In this document: positions 34,465 to 46,437 of the stretch, piece after piece
Layout of the letters: every line of letters begins with the position of its first letter
Position numbering within the stretch: the first letter of the stretch is position 1
Origin: Mimachlamys varia
Taxonomy: Eukaryota > Mollusca > Bivalvia > Pectinida > Pectinidae
Length of the DNA stretch: 64,000 nt
Direction: 5' to 3'
Assembly (NCBI GenBank): GCA_947623455.1
Contig: OX392527.1
Coordinates: 54,976,401 to 55,040,400, forward strand
The notes under the pieces: generated by a model
Told to the model about the DNA's origin: nothing
The model's database searches: none
Seen by the model: only the letters and a program-made list of their open reading frames with translations
Program-made: the position numbers and the translations under genes

Positions 34465-36316
34465 GTAAGATAAACCCTTTTACATTCCACTCGTTAAAAG
34501 TGTTCTATTTCATTGGTAAAATGAAAATTGACATAATAAATGAGATATTAGTGTTCTATATTATTATTTAAGAAGATGGAGCATGAGTAAAGGACATGAG
34601 AAGAGAACTGCATTTGGCAGAGGGCATAACAACTAATTCATAAGTAACACAAAACACACACGGCATTCAGGTGATAATTATTCAACCAATCACCAGATAC
34701 AAACATTGATGTCGTCTTATGTAAAATATGATAAAATTGAACGAAAATTATCTGTGTATGAGTAGGCATTATTATGATTTTGTACAGCACATTTATATGA
34801 AAATAACAAGCTATACCTATGAATTGTCTATTGAAATATACATCATCAAGTTCCTTTTAAACATAATTCTATCCTGATCGTGTGATACCTAATGATCACC
34901 TTACTGGATAGCTACACTGTACCTGGATGTACTGTTAGGACGATTTGTTTTTCATGAATGGAAATTTGAACCGGCTTATGTGAGTCATTTATTTATGCTG
35001 TGGTCAAACATGGACAAAAAATGATTTTACATTTGTACCTATATTTCAACGATGTGCAACGTAGCATCCATAAGCCCGATGTAATGTGTGTAAGAACTCT
35101 TCTTGCACAAAAGTACAAAGAGAGGGTTATTTTGTAAAAGGTAGCATATATCCTTAACATAAAATGAAAATACAGATATAATTTGTAAAGTACCACATAT
35201 CCTTAACTCTAAAATGTAAATAATGTGGATCGTAGTGCATTGTTTGGAACAGGTTACGTTATTGTAATATGTACTTCCTTTTCGAAAGACTTCTACCCTT
35301 TAAAGCTATTTCATTTTCTACAAATTGGAAAGTTTTCACTTTTTTAACGTGACATTTTTAATTTCATTTTACAACTCATAACATCGAGAATCCTCATTCC
35401 GTTCTGTATTATGATAAAATATTGATGAGAAACCAGAATAAGGCAAATAACTCTCACGTTAAATTGCAAGATAACATACAGCCTTATGTGGAATATGAGT
35501 TGTTTGTAATCTGGCCTCGTAAAACATCTCTATAAGAGAGACTTATTTCGTCTGAGAGGTACATTCTGTATCATATATTTACATGTATGGATAATGTTAC
35601 TGAGCCAGCAAGACATTACGTCGCGACTGTATCAGGAAGCGCATGAATATTCAGAGGTCGTTACGAACAGCATATCTTGGTGTATTGCCTTGTGTTTTAT
35701 ATACGTTCTGCATCAATTATTCAAGACCCTATAGATCTGATGCAGAGAGAACATGAAAGTGGTAACGAACGAGCAACTCAGCGACGCGTGATCATGGGAA
35801 ATTAAATCAGGAGAACAAAAATATTGGTTCAGGAAATTGGACTTAAGTAAAAATATACAAAGTATCATATGCTTTTAAATAGGGTATTTGGAATGTAGCA
35901 TCGGTTTAAATGGAGCTACATTGGAATCTTTTTTATTAAAGTTTGGTTTAAATATCGTTATAAATAGAAATATATATTATGAGTTTGGTACAATATCGTT
36001 AACGGCCACTTTCGTATTGGGCAACATTATGTCATAGATAATAGCAGACCTTTGGTGTTTTATTATCAAAAGCACGGAAAGAAGGGGTGAAAACTGGTCT
36101 TTTAGGACAATTGGTATCAAGGCATGGTTTCTTTTTAGATTATCTTATTTTCTGTTGGTGGTGTTACCTAGCTGCGATTACGTAGCTTTTCACGACGAGA
36201 AGATTTTTTTTATATTGCGTCGTTAGAGCTACGAAGGGGTCCCATGTCTGGTAGTGGAGCAAAATCAAAAGTGTTCAATCTGTAAGATTTCATTTAATTA
36301 CCACCTCATTTGAGCA
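34465..36316 (+). other. Gene A intron, nothing recognised
   Basis: AT-rich sequence without repeat copies I can match. Short ORFs are unsupported. Confidence 0.45.
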
Positions 36317-36892
36317 TAATGTTGTTAAAATAATGTAGAATTGCTGAAATATCGAGTGTTTACCATGATAAAATATTTTTTTCACAAAATAAGCAGAACC
36401 AGAAGTGTCTTTCTTGACAAACACAAGAAACTACCGCAATGACAGTTCACGTGTGAGGTCACTCAAATCTCGTTTTTATATATGGCCTGCATGGCCAAAT
36501 ATGGAGTTACTACGGCTTACTACGACTTCCTTATTTGGTCCGCACGCGCGCGCCCATTCACAAATTTAGAGGAACTCTTCAGAAAAGAAACCAAGAAATT
36601 AACTGAAGTCTTAATCATGGCTGATGCTACTCATTTCAGTTTATGCTTCGTTACGTAAACTTGATATTTAACGATATTTTAGGTGGATTTTAATTACAAG
36701 TTGGGTAGGAGATCGACAGAAATGGTTTATAATTATAAGTATATTTATCGATGAGAACCAATCGGGCGATAAGTGATGCAAAAATCGCCCTGGTGTGAAT
36801 CACACCGGGATTGCTCCATTACGAAGCATGGGACCGATTTAATACCCGGCCGAGGCAGAGCCATAGGAGGCCGGGTATTAATATTAGTAATA
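36317..36892. repeat. Dispersed repeat W, copy B
   Basis: Second copy of 2573-3105, same orientation. Here the terminal inverted repeat is intact: TTAATACCCGGCC (36839-36851) and GGCCGGGTATTAA (36869-36881), 13 of 13 paired across a 17-nt spacer, preceded by a CCTGGTGTG/CACACCGGG hairpin. Intronic in gene A. Confidence 0.8.
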
Positions 36893-37303
36893 GGTGTTAC
36901 CCTGCTGGGCACTTCCGGCTTGCATTTCCTGATAGATACGGAATTTCTATTCACGTCTCATTCTTACCTACCGCTAAAACTTGTTGACATAGATCCACCC
37001 ATTGTATCCTTTGGTATAGCACACAATCTGTTGGAGCAGATGTAGAAAGTCCGTATTTCCTAGTCCGGATATTGTTTACAGTTCATTTGCCGACTTGTGT
37101 AACAGAACGTTAACGGACTGTACCTATTTCTGGTGAATACAAGTTTAAAAGATCACCAACTCCAATTCTCTCGAACATGAATGATACATCAGCAAGCGAA
37201 TGATTAATAGTATAAAACAAAATATACATGAATTAAAATAATGTGATTTTGTTTTTAATTTATTCATAATTTTGATTACCTGTATTTCTCATTTCTGTTT
37301 TAG
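36893..37303 (+). other. Gene A intron, remainder
   Basis: No feature besides the acceptor TTCTGTTTTAG at its end. The 90-codon ORF at 36773-37045 straddles repeat W and is not credible. Confidence 0.45.
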
Positions 37304-37322
37304 ATTCCTGGATCAAGGAGCA
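37304..37322 (+). CDS. Gene A microexon (19 nt)
   Basis: TTCTGTTTTAG|ATTCCTGG...GAGCA|GTAAGTAT. Consensus acceptor and donor surround only 19 nt. It enters in phase 1, adds D-SWIKE plus two nucleotides, and leaves in phase 2. The next exon's first base completes Gln. Skipping it would shift the frame (19 is not a multiple of 3), so if real it is constitutive or its skipping truncates the tail. Supported by phase agreement on both sides, but exons this small are easy to mis-call. Confidence 0.6.
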
Positions 37323-37812
37323 GTAAGTATAAAACGTTCAGCTATAGTAATGCTCAAACTATCTCTTTGGTATAAAACATTCAGCTATAGTAATGCTCAA
37401 ACTATCTCTTTGGTATAAAACATTCAGCTATAGTAATGCTCAAACTATCTCTTTGGTATAAAACGTTCAGCTATAGTAATGCTCAAACTATCTCTTTGGT
37501 ATAAAACGTTCAGCTATAGTAATGCTCCAACTATCTCCTTGGTATATAACGTTCAGCTATAGTAATGCTCAAACTATCTCTTTGGTATAAAACGTTCAGC
37601 TATAGTAATGCTCAAACTATCTCTTTGGTATAAAACGTTCAGCTATAGTAATGCTCAAACTATCTCTTTGGTATAAAACGTTCAGCTATAGTAATGCTCA
37701 AACTATCTCTTTGGTATAAAACGTTCAGCTACAGTGATGCTCAAACTATCTCATTGGTACAATGTATAAAACGTTCAGCTACAGTAATGCTCAAACTATC
37801 TCTATGGTATAA
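37323..37812 (+). repeat. 43-bp minisatellite beginning at the splice donor, ~11 units
   Basis: Units of 43 bp (GGTATAAAACGTTCAGCTAT then AGTAATGCTCAAACTATCTC). The first unit begins inside the donor sequence GTAAGTATAAAACG, 4 nt after the microexon. Units are nearly identical. Confidence 0.95.
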
Positions 37813-38115
37813 AAAGTCGTGATATAATAGGATAGCACGAGTCAAATGCTGGTCACAGCATCAAATTGTTATAATAGGGCAGTAAATATGACATGACTTA
37901 GAAAGCCGACTGGAACCCAGTCCTCGATACACAGGGGTTACGCTCACCTTCACCGAGGATGTTGTGTTAATCTGATCTGTCTTGTGAGACGATTTATTAC
38001 ACGTAACGTTGTTTTTTGTAATATCCTCGCGCATAAACAATTGCAGATTCTCTTTTCCTTTTAACAATGTATACAAATAGTATAGTATTGTCTTGTTGAG
38101 TAATTGTAATTAAAT
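37813..38115 (+). other. Gene A intron, nothing recognised
   Basis: Non-repetitive spacer between two minisatellites. Confidence 0.5.
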
Positions 38116-40405
38116 AAAATAAAAGGGTCATACCACGATATATATACATGTAATAAAATAAAGGGGTCATACCACGATAGATATAATAAAATAAAGGAGT
38201 CATACCACGATAGATATAATAAAATAAAAGGGTCTTACCCAGATAGATATAATAAAATAAAAGGGTCATACCACGATAGATATAATAAAATAAAAGGGTC
38301 AAACCACGATAGATATACATGTAATAAAATAAAGGGGTCATACCACGATAGATATAATAAAATAAAGGAGTCATACCACGATAGATATAATAAAATAAAA
38401 GGGTCATACCACGATAGATATAATAAAATAAAAGGGTCATACCACGATAGATATAGTAAAATAAACAGGTCATACCACGATATATATAATTAAATAAAGG
38501 GTCATATCACGATAGATATAATAAAATAAAAGGGTTAACCACGATAGATATAGTAAAATAAACAGGTCATATCACGATATATAATAAAATAAAAGGGTCA
38601 TACCACGATAGATATAATAAAATAAACAGGTCATACCACGATAGATATAAAATAAAAGGGTCTTACCACGATAGATATAATAAAATAAAAGGGTCATACC
38701 ACGATAGATATAATAAAATAAAGGGGTCATACCACGATAGATATGATAAAATAAAGAGGGTCATACCACGATAGATATAAAATAAAAGGGTCTTACCACG
38801 ATAGATATAATAAAATAAAGGGGTCATACCACGATAGATATGATAAAATAAAGGGGTCATACCACGATAGATATACATGTAATAAAATAAAGGGGTCATA
38901 CCACGATAGATATGATAAAATAAAGGGGCATACCACAATAGATATAATAAAATGAAGAGGGTCACACCACGATAGATATAATAAAATAAAATAAACAGGT
39001 CATATCACGATAGATATAATAAAAAAAAGGGGTCATACCACGATAGATATGATAAAATAAAGGGGCATACCACAATAGATATAATAAAATGAAGAGGGTC
39101 ATACCACGATAGATATAATAAAATATAGAGGGTCACACCACGATAGATATAATAAAATAAAAGGGTCTTACCACGATAGATATAATAAAATAAAAGGGTC
39201 ATACCACGATAAATATAATAAAATAAAATAAACAGGTCATATCACGATAGATATAATAAAATAAAGGGGTCATACCACGATAGATATAATAAAATATAGA
39301 GGGTCACACCACGATAGATATAATAAAATAAAAGGGTCTTACCACGATAGATATAATAAAATAAAAGGGTCATACCACGATAAATATGATAAAATAAAAT
39401 AAACAGGTCATATCACGATAGATATAATAAAATAAAAGGGTCATACCACGATAGATATGATAAAATAAACAGGTCATACCACGATAAATATGATAAAATA
39501 AAATAAACAGGTCATATCACGATAGATATAATAAAATAAAAGGGTCTTACCACGATAGATATAATAAAAATATAGAGGGTCACACCACGATAGATATAAT
39601 AAAATAAAAGGGTCTTACCACGATAGATATAATGAAGTAAAAGGGTCATACCACGATAAATATGATAAAATAAAATAAACAGGTCATATCACGATAGATG
39701 TAATAAAATAAAGGGGTCATACCACGATAGATATAATAAAATAAAGGGGTCTTACCACGATAGATATAATAAAATAAAGGGGTCTTACCACGATAGATAT
39801 AATAAATAAAAGAGCCACACCACGATAGATATAATAAAATAAAGGGGTCATACCACGATAGATATAATGAAATAAAAGGGTCATACCACGGTAGATATAA
39901 TAAAATAAACAGGTCATATCACGATAGATATAATAAAATAAAGGGGTCATATCACGATAGATATAATAAAATAAAGGGGTCATATCACGATAGATATCAT
40001 AAAATGAACGGGTCATACCACGATGGATATAATAAAATAAAGGGGTCATACCACGATGGATATAATAACATAAAGAGGGTCACACCACGATAGATATAAT
40101 AAAATAAAGGGGTCATACCACGGTGGATAAAATGAAATAAAAGGGCCATACCACGATAGATATAAAATAAACGGATCTTACCACGATAGATATAATAAAA
40201 TAACGGGTCATACCACGATAGATATAATGAAATAAAAGGGTCATACCACGATGGATATAATAAAATAAAAGGGTCATACCACGATAGATATAATGAAATA
40301 AAAGGGTCATACCACGATGGATATAATAAAATAAAGGCGTCATACCACGATAGATATAATAAAATAAAACTTAAAAAGGGTTATACCACGATAGATATAA
40401 TGAAA
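38116..40405. repeat. 33-bp minisatellite, ~65-70 units
   Basis: Units of about 33 bp: AATAAAATAAAGGGGTCATA then CCACGATAGATAT, with small length variants (30-38 bp). Because 33 is a multiple of three, long minus-strand ORFs of an 11-residue repeat (YYIYRGMTPLF) appear, broken wherever a unit varies in length. Lies in the intron between the microexon and the 28-nt exon. Confidence 0.96.
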
Positions 40406-40561
40406 TGTAACAACATTTGAGTAATTGCTTTGGATAAAACTATGTTTAATATAATTGTACTGTTCGAAAGAACCGATTTTAGCATTTTGAGAAGAAACTA
40501 TATCCAATTCTGTGTTGATTCTTTGAATTGTTTACTTAATCTTGTTCTTACATGTTTTCAG

Positions 40562-40589
40562 GAGAAAATATGGAGAAGAAGCTCCAAAG
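40562..40589 (+). CDS. Gene A exon (28 nt)
   Basis: CATGTTTTCAG|GAGAAAATATGG...CCAAAG|GTAATA. The first base completes Gln, then RKYGEEAPK, ending in phase 0 as required by the terminal exon. Basic-acidic segment of the cytoplasmic tail. Good acceptor and fair donor; the phase agreement with both neighbours is the main support. Confidence 0.65.
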
Positions 40590-41016
40590 GTAATACATAA
40601 TTTATATCAACACAAAGTAATCGATGAGTGACTTAATTTAATTGCACACGTATTGAGCTTCCTACTACAAATACTGTACTTCCTGTTGAAATGATACATT
40701 TCCTGTTTCGAGACCCTGAGAGAAAGGTAAATTGTCGTACACTCAGCTCTGAGTTGAAATTAGGTAGTGTTGAATATCAGAATCCTTGAGATTACTAGCC
40801 ATACACGTGTAATGTTCCAATAGACGAAGCGTTTCCGTATTAATTTTTCTATCATAAACCTTTGTATATGTTTGCAGTTCTCTCGACTAGAATTTGTTTA
40901 TATCCTCAAGTATAAAACAAACAAATTTAGTGAGTATGTGTTCAGTAATGGAATTGTGATAGGTCATGTATAAGCGTATTAAAATTTCTTTTATGCTTTT
41001 TAAACTTTTCAAATAG

Positions 41017-41295
41017 GAATCCGTAATGAATTTTGGCGAAGAGGAGGGTGACGTTATTGTAACGGAAGTAGGACCGGAAGTTGAAATTCCAAAATCTCGG
41101 CTTAACACGACAATCCAAGTTGATCCCGACAAAAACAGAACCACAAGCAACGCAACTGATGATGAGATATCCCGTCTCAACAGGCGCCAGAGTGATCTCA
41201 CCAATTCACAGGGGATCGCGGGCGTGTTCAACTTTGATGACGAAGATACTATATTGGATTCAAATGTCGGGAACGAGGGCACTGTGTTATATTAA
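41017..41295 (+). CDS. Gene A terminal exon: acidic cytoplasmic tail
   Basis: Acceptor CTTTTCAAATAG, then 92 codons and TAA. An acidic, Ser/Thr/Asn-rich tail: NFGEEEGDVIVTEVGPEVEI, a polar middle with EISRLNRRQSD, and FNFDDEDTILDSNVGNEGTV before the C-terminal LY. With the upstream exons the minimal product would be about 233 residues with the membrane helix near 35-59. No domain recognised. The same-strand ORF at 41081-41341 and the minus ORF at 40887-41282 are shadows. Codon use and lack of repeats here contrast with the introns. Confidence 0.8.
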   Translation, partial: ESVMNFGEEEGDVIVTEVGPEVEIPKSRLNTTIQVDPDKNRTTSNATDDEISRLNRRQSDLTNSQGIAGVFNFDDEDTILDSNVGNEGTVLY

Positions 41296-41784
41296 GAAAT
41301 TGTTGCAGTTATACTGTTTTGTATTACGTGCTGGTTTATAAGTATCATTTATATGATATATTATGGGTCATATCAGTTGTCAAGTGTCGGAAGTGTACCC
41401 AGCGTATGGTTATGTTTCGGTCAACGTCGACATCCAGGGGTTAGCTCACCTGCGCTTCCGAGGTAGGTGAGCTAATCCATGTATATCGCTTATGTGTTAC
41501 CATTTGTATGGTACACTCAACATTACGTTTGTAATGATATCACATGCTCTGTAATAACTATTACGTTATTTCTTTAATCGTATGCGATGTTCCTTTCTGG
41601 GCCTATAGTGTCGATTTTAGCAGATTGGTAGGCCTATATTTGACTTGTTTGATAAATAACCGTCTAGATGAAGTTTCAAACTTCTAGTCATGATGAAAGT
41701 GTCGTTCATTTGTTCTACAAAGTGAAGTAGTATTTCGTCTGTACACATTTAATGCCATGATGGTTTAGTGCCTTATTTTTATAT
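41296..41784 (+). other. Probable gene A 3' UTR with an 11-bp hairpin
   Basis: Contains TTAGCTCACCT (41441-41451) and AGGTGAGCTAA (41465-41475), a perfect 11-bp hairpin with a 13-nt loop. Similar GAGCT...AGCTC hairpins occur at ends of mollusc repeats (from memory), so it may be either a UTR structure or a repeat trace. No canonical AATAAA is seen close by. Confidence 0.4.
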
Positions 41785-42200
41785 ACTGTGATGAACTTGT
41801 GACTCATTTTATATACTGTGATGAACTTGTGACTCATTTTATATGGCGTGATGAACTAGTGACTCATTTTATATACTGTGATGAACTTGTGACTCATTTT
41901 ATAAACTGTGATGAACTCGTGACTCATTTTATATGCTGTGATGAACTTGTGACTCATTTTATATGGCGTGATGAACTAGTGACTCATTTTATATACTGTG
42001 ATGAACTAGTGACTCATTTTATATACTGTGATGAACTTGTGACTCATTTTATATGGCTTGATGAACTAGTGACTCATTTTATATGCTGTGATGAACTTGT
42101 GACTCATTTTATGGCTTGATGAACTCGTGACTCATTTTAAATGCTGTGATGAACTTGTGACTCATTTTATATACCGTGATGAACTTGTGACTCATTTCAT
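41785..42200. repeat. 30-bp minisatellite, ~14 units
   Basis: Units TGATGAACTTGTGACTCATT then TTATATACTG, 30 bp, with ACTAGT/CTTGT/CTCGT variants. The 106-codon ORF over it is a by-product of the 30-bp period. Confidence 0.96.
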
Positions 42201-43085
42201 TTACTTCAGTATGATATAAGCAATCAAAAACGCGTTATAAAATGTTTTAAAACATCTTTTAACAGTGAATTTACAAATAACTTGTCAAATGTTGAAGAAT
42301 TTTTTTTTCTATATAGATGTTATTTACTCAATCTACAATAACATACATTTCTTATTCACTGGTCCCACTGAATGAATTATCGATGACTGAAATAATCAAC
42401 CTTGTTAAATACTTAAATTTAATTATAGCAATGTTTTACCACAAGTGATACTGTCCAATCTCTTGTAGTTCTAAAAGAAATGTAAACTCCATGAATACAG
42501 TAACCGGTAAAATGTTTGATAATTTTGGCGTTTAATGTCTAGCCAGAGTTAAGATATTACCACAGAAAAATCAGCATAGGAGCTGTGAGTGTGTGACTGT
42601 AGTATGGTTCATTTTTACGTCTAGCTTCTAATTATGGACATCACAAATGTTAAGTTTACACCTGTTTATTTCGTTCTGTGGTTTGTTCAGCCTGTTGTTT
42701 ATCTAAATAGTTTTTGATACATTCTTTTTTACATATTTACAAGATTCTTATGTTTGCATATTAAATAACACTTTTTGTAGCACTTCTGTTTTAGATTATA
42801 TTCTCCGAGTAGAATGATTTTATATATTCTCTGAGGGGAATAACTCTATATATTCTCTGCGGAAATAACTCTTGTTTTCCAATAAGCCCACTGTTGGAGA
42901 AGAAAGACAACTCTAGTTTGAAAGGCACCAGTTTATTTTCAAAAGAGATAGAGTTATCCATATATTTCTTATGCAGTAAAAATATTGTTCACATGATCAG
43001 CTCTTCTTCGTTGATTAATATTATGATAACAAATAATTATAAATAATACTGTCAAATAATCATTAACCCAACAAACAGCTCTTGA
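42201..43085. other. Intergenic, nothing recognised
   Basis: A short triplicate of TATATTCTCTG(A/C)GG (about 42795-42865) is the only structure seen. Confidence 0.45.
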
Positions 43086-44772
43086 CGGAAATGTTCCCAA
43101 ATGGTGACATAATGACTTCACAATGATGACATCCTTACTTCACAAATTGTGACATCCTTACTTCACAATGGTGACATCCTTACTTCACAAATGATGACAT
43201 CACGACTTCACAATGATGACATCCTTACTTCACAATGGTGACATCCTTACTTCACAATGGTGACATCATGACTTCACAATGGTGACATCACGACTTCACA
43301 ATGGTGACATCCTTACTTCACAATGATGACATCCTTACTTCACAATGGTGACATCCTTACTTCACAATGGTCACATCCTTACTTCACAATGGTGACATCC
43401 TTACTTCACAATGATGACATCCTTACTTCACAATGGTGACATCCTTACTTCACAATGGTCACATCCTTACTTCACAATGGTCACATCATGACTTCACAAT
43501 GGTCACATCCTTACCTCACAATGGTGACATCCTTACTTCACAATGATGACATCATGCCTTTACAATGGTCACATAATGACTTCACAATGGTGACATCCTT
43601 ACTTCACAATGATGACATCCTTACTTCACAATGATGACATCATGACTTTACAATGATGACATCATGACTTTACAATGGTCACATCATGACTTCACAATGG
43701 TGACATCCTTACTTCACAAAAGTGACATCACGACTTCACAATGGCGACATCCCTACTTCACAAATGATGACATCCTTACTTCACAATGATGACATCATGA
43801 CTTCACAATGGTGACATCACGACTCCACAATGGTGACTTCACAATGGTGACATCCCTACTTCACAAATGATGACATCACGACTTCACAAATGATGACATC
43901 CTTACTTCACAATGGTGACATCCTTACTTCACAATGGTGACATCATGACTTCACAATGGTGACATCACGACTTCACAATGATGACATCATGACTTCACAA
44001 TGGTAACATCATGACTTCACAATGGTAACATCGTTTCTTCACAATGATGACATCATAACTTCACAACGGTAACATCTTTATTTCACAATGATGACATCAC
44101 GACTTCACAATGGCGACATCATGACTTCACAATGGTAACATCTTTATTTCACAATGACGACATCATGACTTTACAATGATGACATCACGACTTCCCAATG
44201 ATGACATCACGACTTCCCAATGGTGACATCATGACTTCACAATGATGACATCACGACTTCACAATGGTGACATGATGACTTCACAATGGTGACATCCTTA
44301 CTTCACAATGATGACATCACGACTTCACAATGGTGACATCCTTACTTCACAATGATGACATCATGACTTTACAATGGCGACATCATGACTTCACATTGGT
44401 AACATCCTTATTTCACAATGATGACATCCTTACTTCACAATAGTGACATCATGCCTTCACAATAGTGACATCATGCCTTCACAATGGTGACATCATGCCT
44501 TCACAATAGTGACATCATGCCTTCACAATGGTGACATCATGACTTTACAATGGTGACATCATGCCTTCACAATAGTGACATCATGACTTTACAATGGTGA
44601 CATCATGACTTTACAATGGTGACACCATGCCTTCACAATAGTGACATCATGACTTTACAATGGTGACATCATGCCTATACAATGGTGACATCATGCCTTC
44701 ACAATAGTGACATCATGCCTTCACAATAGTGACATCATGCCTTCACAATGGTGACATCATGACTTCACAAAT
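43086..44772. repeat. 22-bp minisatellite, ~75 units
   Basis: Units of about 22 bp, (T/C)ACTTCACAATGGTGACATC, with variants ATGGTG/ATGATG/ATGGTC and CCTTAC/ATGAC/ACGAC/ATGCC. Higher-order pattern: CCTTAC units are commoner to the left and ATGCC units to the right, as expected from local unit turnover. Confidence 0.96.
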
Positions 44773-46433
44773 CCATTAATATTGTCATTGTTAACCAAAG
44801 AGCCCGGATGTACAGCATTCCTAAGATACTTGTTCCCTATAGGACTAAACTTAGCATGTTTAATCCGAATATGTGTATAATGTATAGTAACCCTGTATCC
44901 GGATATATGTACATAAAAGAATGGAATCGTCCCTTTTACAGATGTATATGCTAATCATGATTGGTTATCTGGATTTTAAAACATCGGAAATGTAACTGTT
45001 AAAGATTAACCCATTTCATCTCCGTGAAGTTCTCTTAACTTCCTCAATTTCCGCTTAAAATCATTAAACAAAATATTTTCTTTCAAAATGTCTGGTAACA
45101 TAATTCTAGTGTAGAATGTGTATTTTGGAAGAGCATACGAAATAAAGGTTGGAGTACCAATGTATTATTATCTACAGCAATTACAGCACAATCATTATGT
45201 AGTGTACATAGCTCTATTATACATTGTACGTGTATATCACTGAAATCTAACTCGTCGCATAGTACTATTAATCACTGTATTCGGGAGTTTAGTATCAGAT
45301 TTATATTTTATAGATAGCTTTTAAGGCTAAATTTACAATAAATAGCTTATACATGCCTTTATGTATTTGTCAGTCTTGTATATTACCATAGTTTATGTTC
45401 CATGGGTAGATTTAGAGGGAAATACAAACCTACTGTTTCCCCGTGACATGATGTGAGAGCCGACCAATGTGGGCCTACAGAGATCAAATGGATCTACTGT
45501 TCTAGTTGTAACAATTGTCATCCATGTTCCGTTTCCTTCTTTCCTCCTCTTCGTTTCCGGCACTCACTCCGTAGATAACAGTTACACTGTTTTCACTTCA
45601 TTCAACCTTAGCTGTTACGAGCCCCCATCCCCTCGTAAAGGAATCCATCCACCGCCAAAACATATAAGCGAAAACAATTTGGAATAAAGCGCAGCAGCAT
45701 TTATTTCGGATTCACAAAATAAAATATGAACACCTTTTATTTGGGGCTGATTATATTTTTATAACGTGTCTTTGTCTGGGTGGAATTGTCGTATGATATT
45801 ATATTCACCATTGCATGGCATTGCCACTAAATAACTCTACCGAATCAATTTGACATTCATAAGGCTATGGATGCCATTGACCAATTGTTGACGTCATTAT
45901 TGTGACGTCATAATTGCTACGTTGGGCACCACTGACTGTCCCCGGGCGATGGCTGTTCCATTCATTGAACAAGCATACTCGATAGATACACTATTTGAGC
46001 AAAATGCTGAGAAATATAAAGAGTAATTGATTTCTTTAAAAGATGAATATATTCTAAAAAGGTTAAATATAAGTATTGAACTGCTTTTAGTTGGCATTCA
46101 TAGGCAATTTGAATTCCAACTGGACAAAGACGAATTCAATTGAGCGATTCATGTTGGATTTGGCATTCATATTGCCTTTGAATGCCAAGTGGAAGCAGTT
46201 CAATGTTTTATCTCCGATGATGAGCTGCTGCTTGTGATCAGTCCGTGCTTCTAACGGCATGCTCCTCCATAGGTACCCCCTCACTTGGGCTACATCACAG
46301 TCACTAAAGCACCGAACTTAGGTCATTTAAACACCGATTTTGGTTTGATTGCAGGAGAAAAAACATATTTCCATATGAAATATAATACCTAGACCGTATA
46401 CTTCCCTTGAACAGGATTTACGATACATTCTCT
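44773..46433. other. Intergenic, no supported gene
   Basis: ORFs at 45469-45687 (+) and 45897-46097 (-) lack domains. At 46091-46190 two direct copies of a partly palindromic TTGGCATTCATA...GCAATTTGAATTCCAA-like segment occur. Nothing else recognised. Confidence 0.45.
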
Positions 46434-46437
46434 TTAA

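Noticed and set aside
37997..40343. Several long minus-strand ORFs encoding an 11-residue YYIYRGMTPLF repeat
   Set aside because: Pure translation of a 33-bp minisatellite; frames break whenever a unit changes length, and there is no start context or splice signal.
41799..42119. 106-codon plus-strand ORF of a 10-residue repeat (THFIYCDELV)
   Set aside because: By-product of a 30-bp array period; no non-repetitive coding sequence at either end.
43086..44772. CRISPR-like appearance of short regular repeats
   Set aside because: No unique spacers between repeats, unit turnover typical of minisatellites, and a eukaryotic context. The same applies to the other arrays.
45469..45687. 72-codon ORF with a hydrophobic stretch as a secreted protein
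   Set aside because: The hydrophobic segment is internal and weak, with no donor site or conservation evidence.
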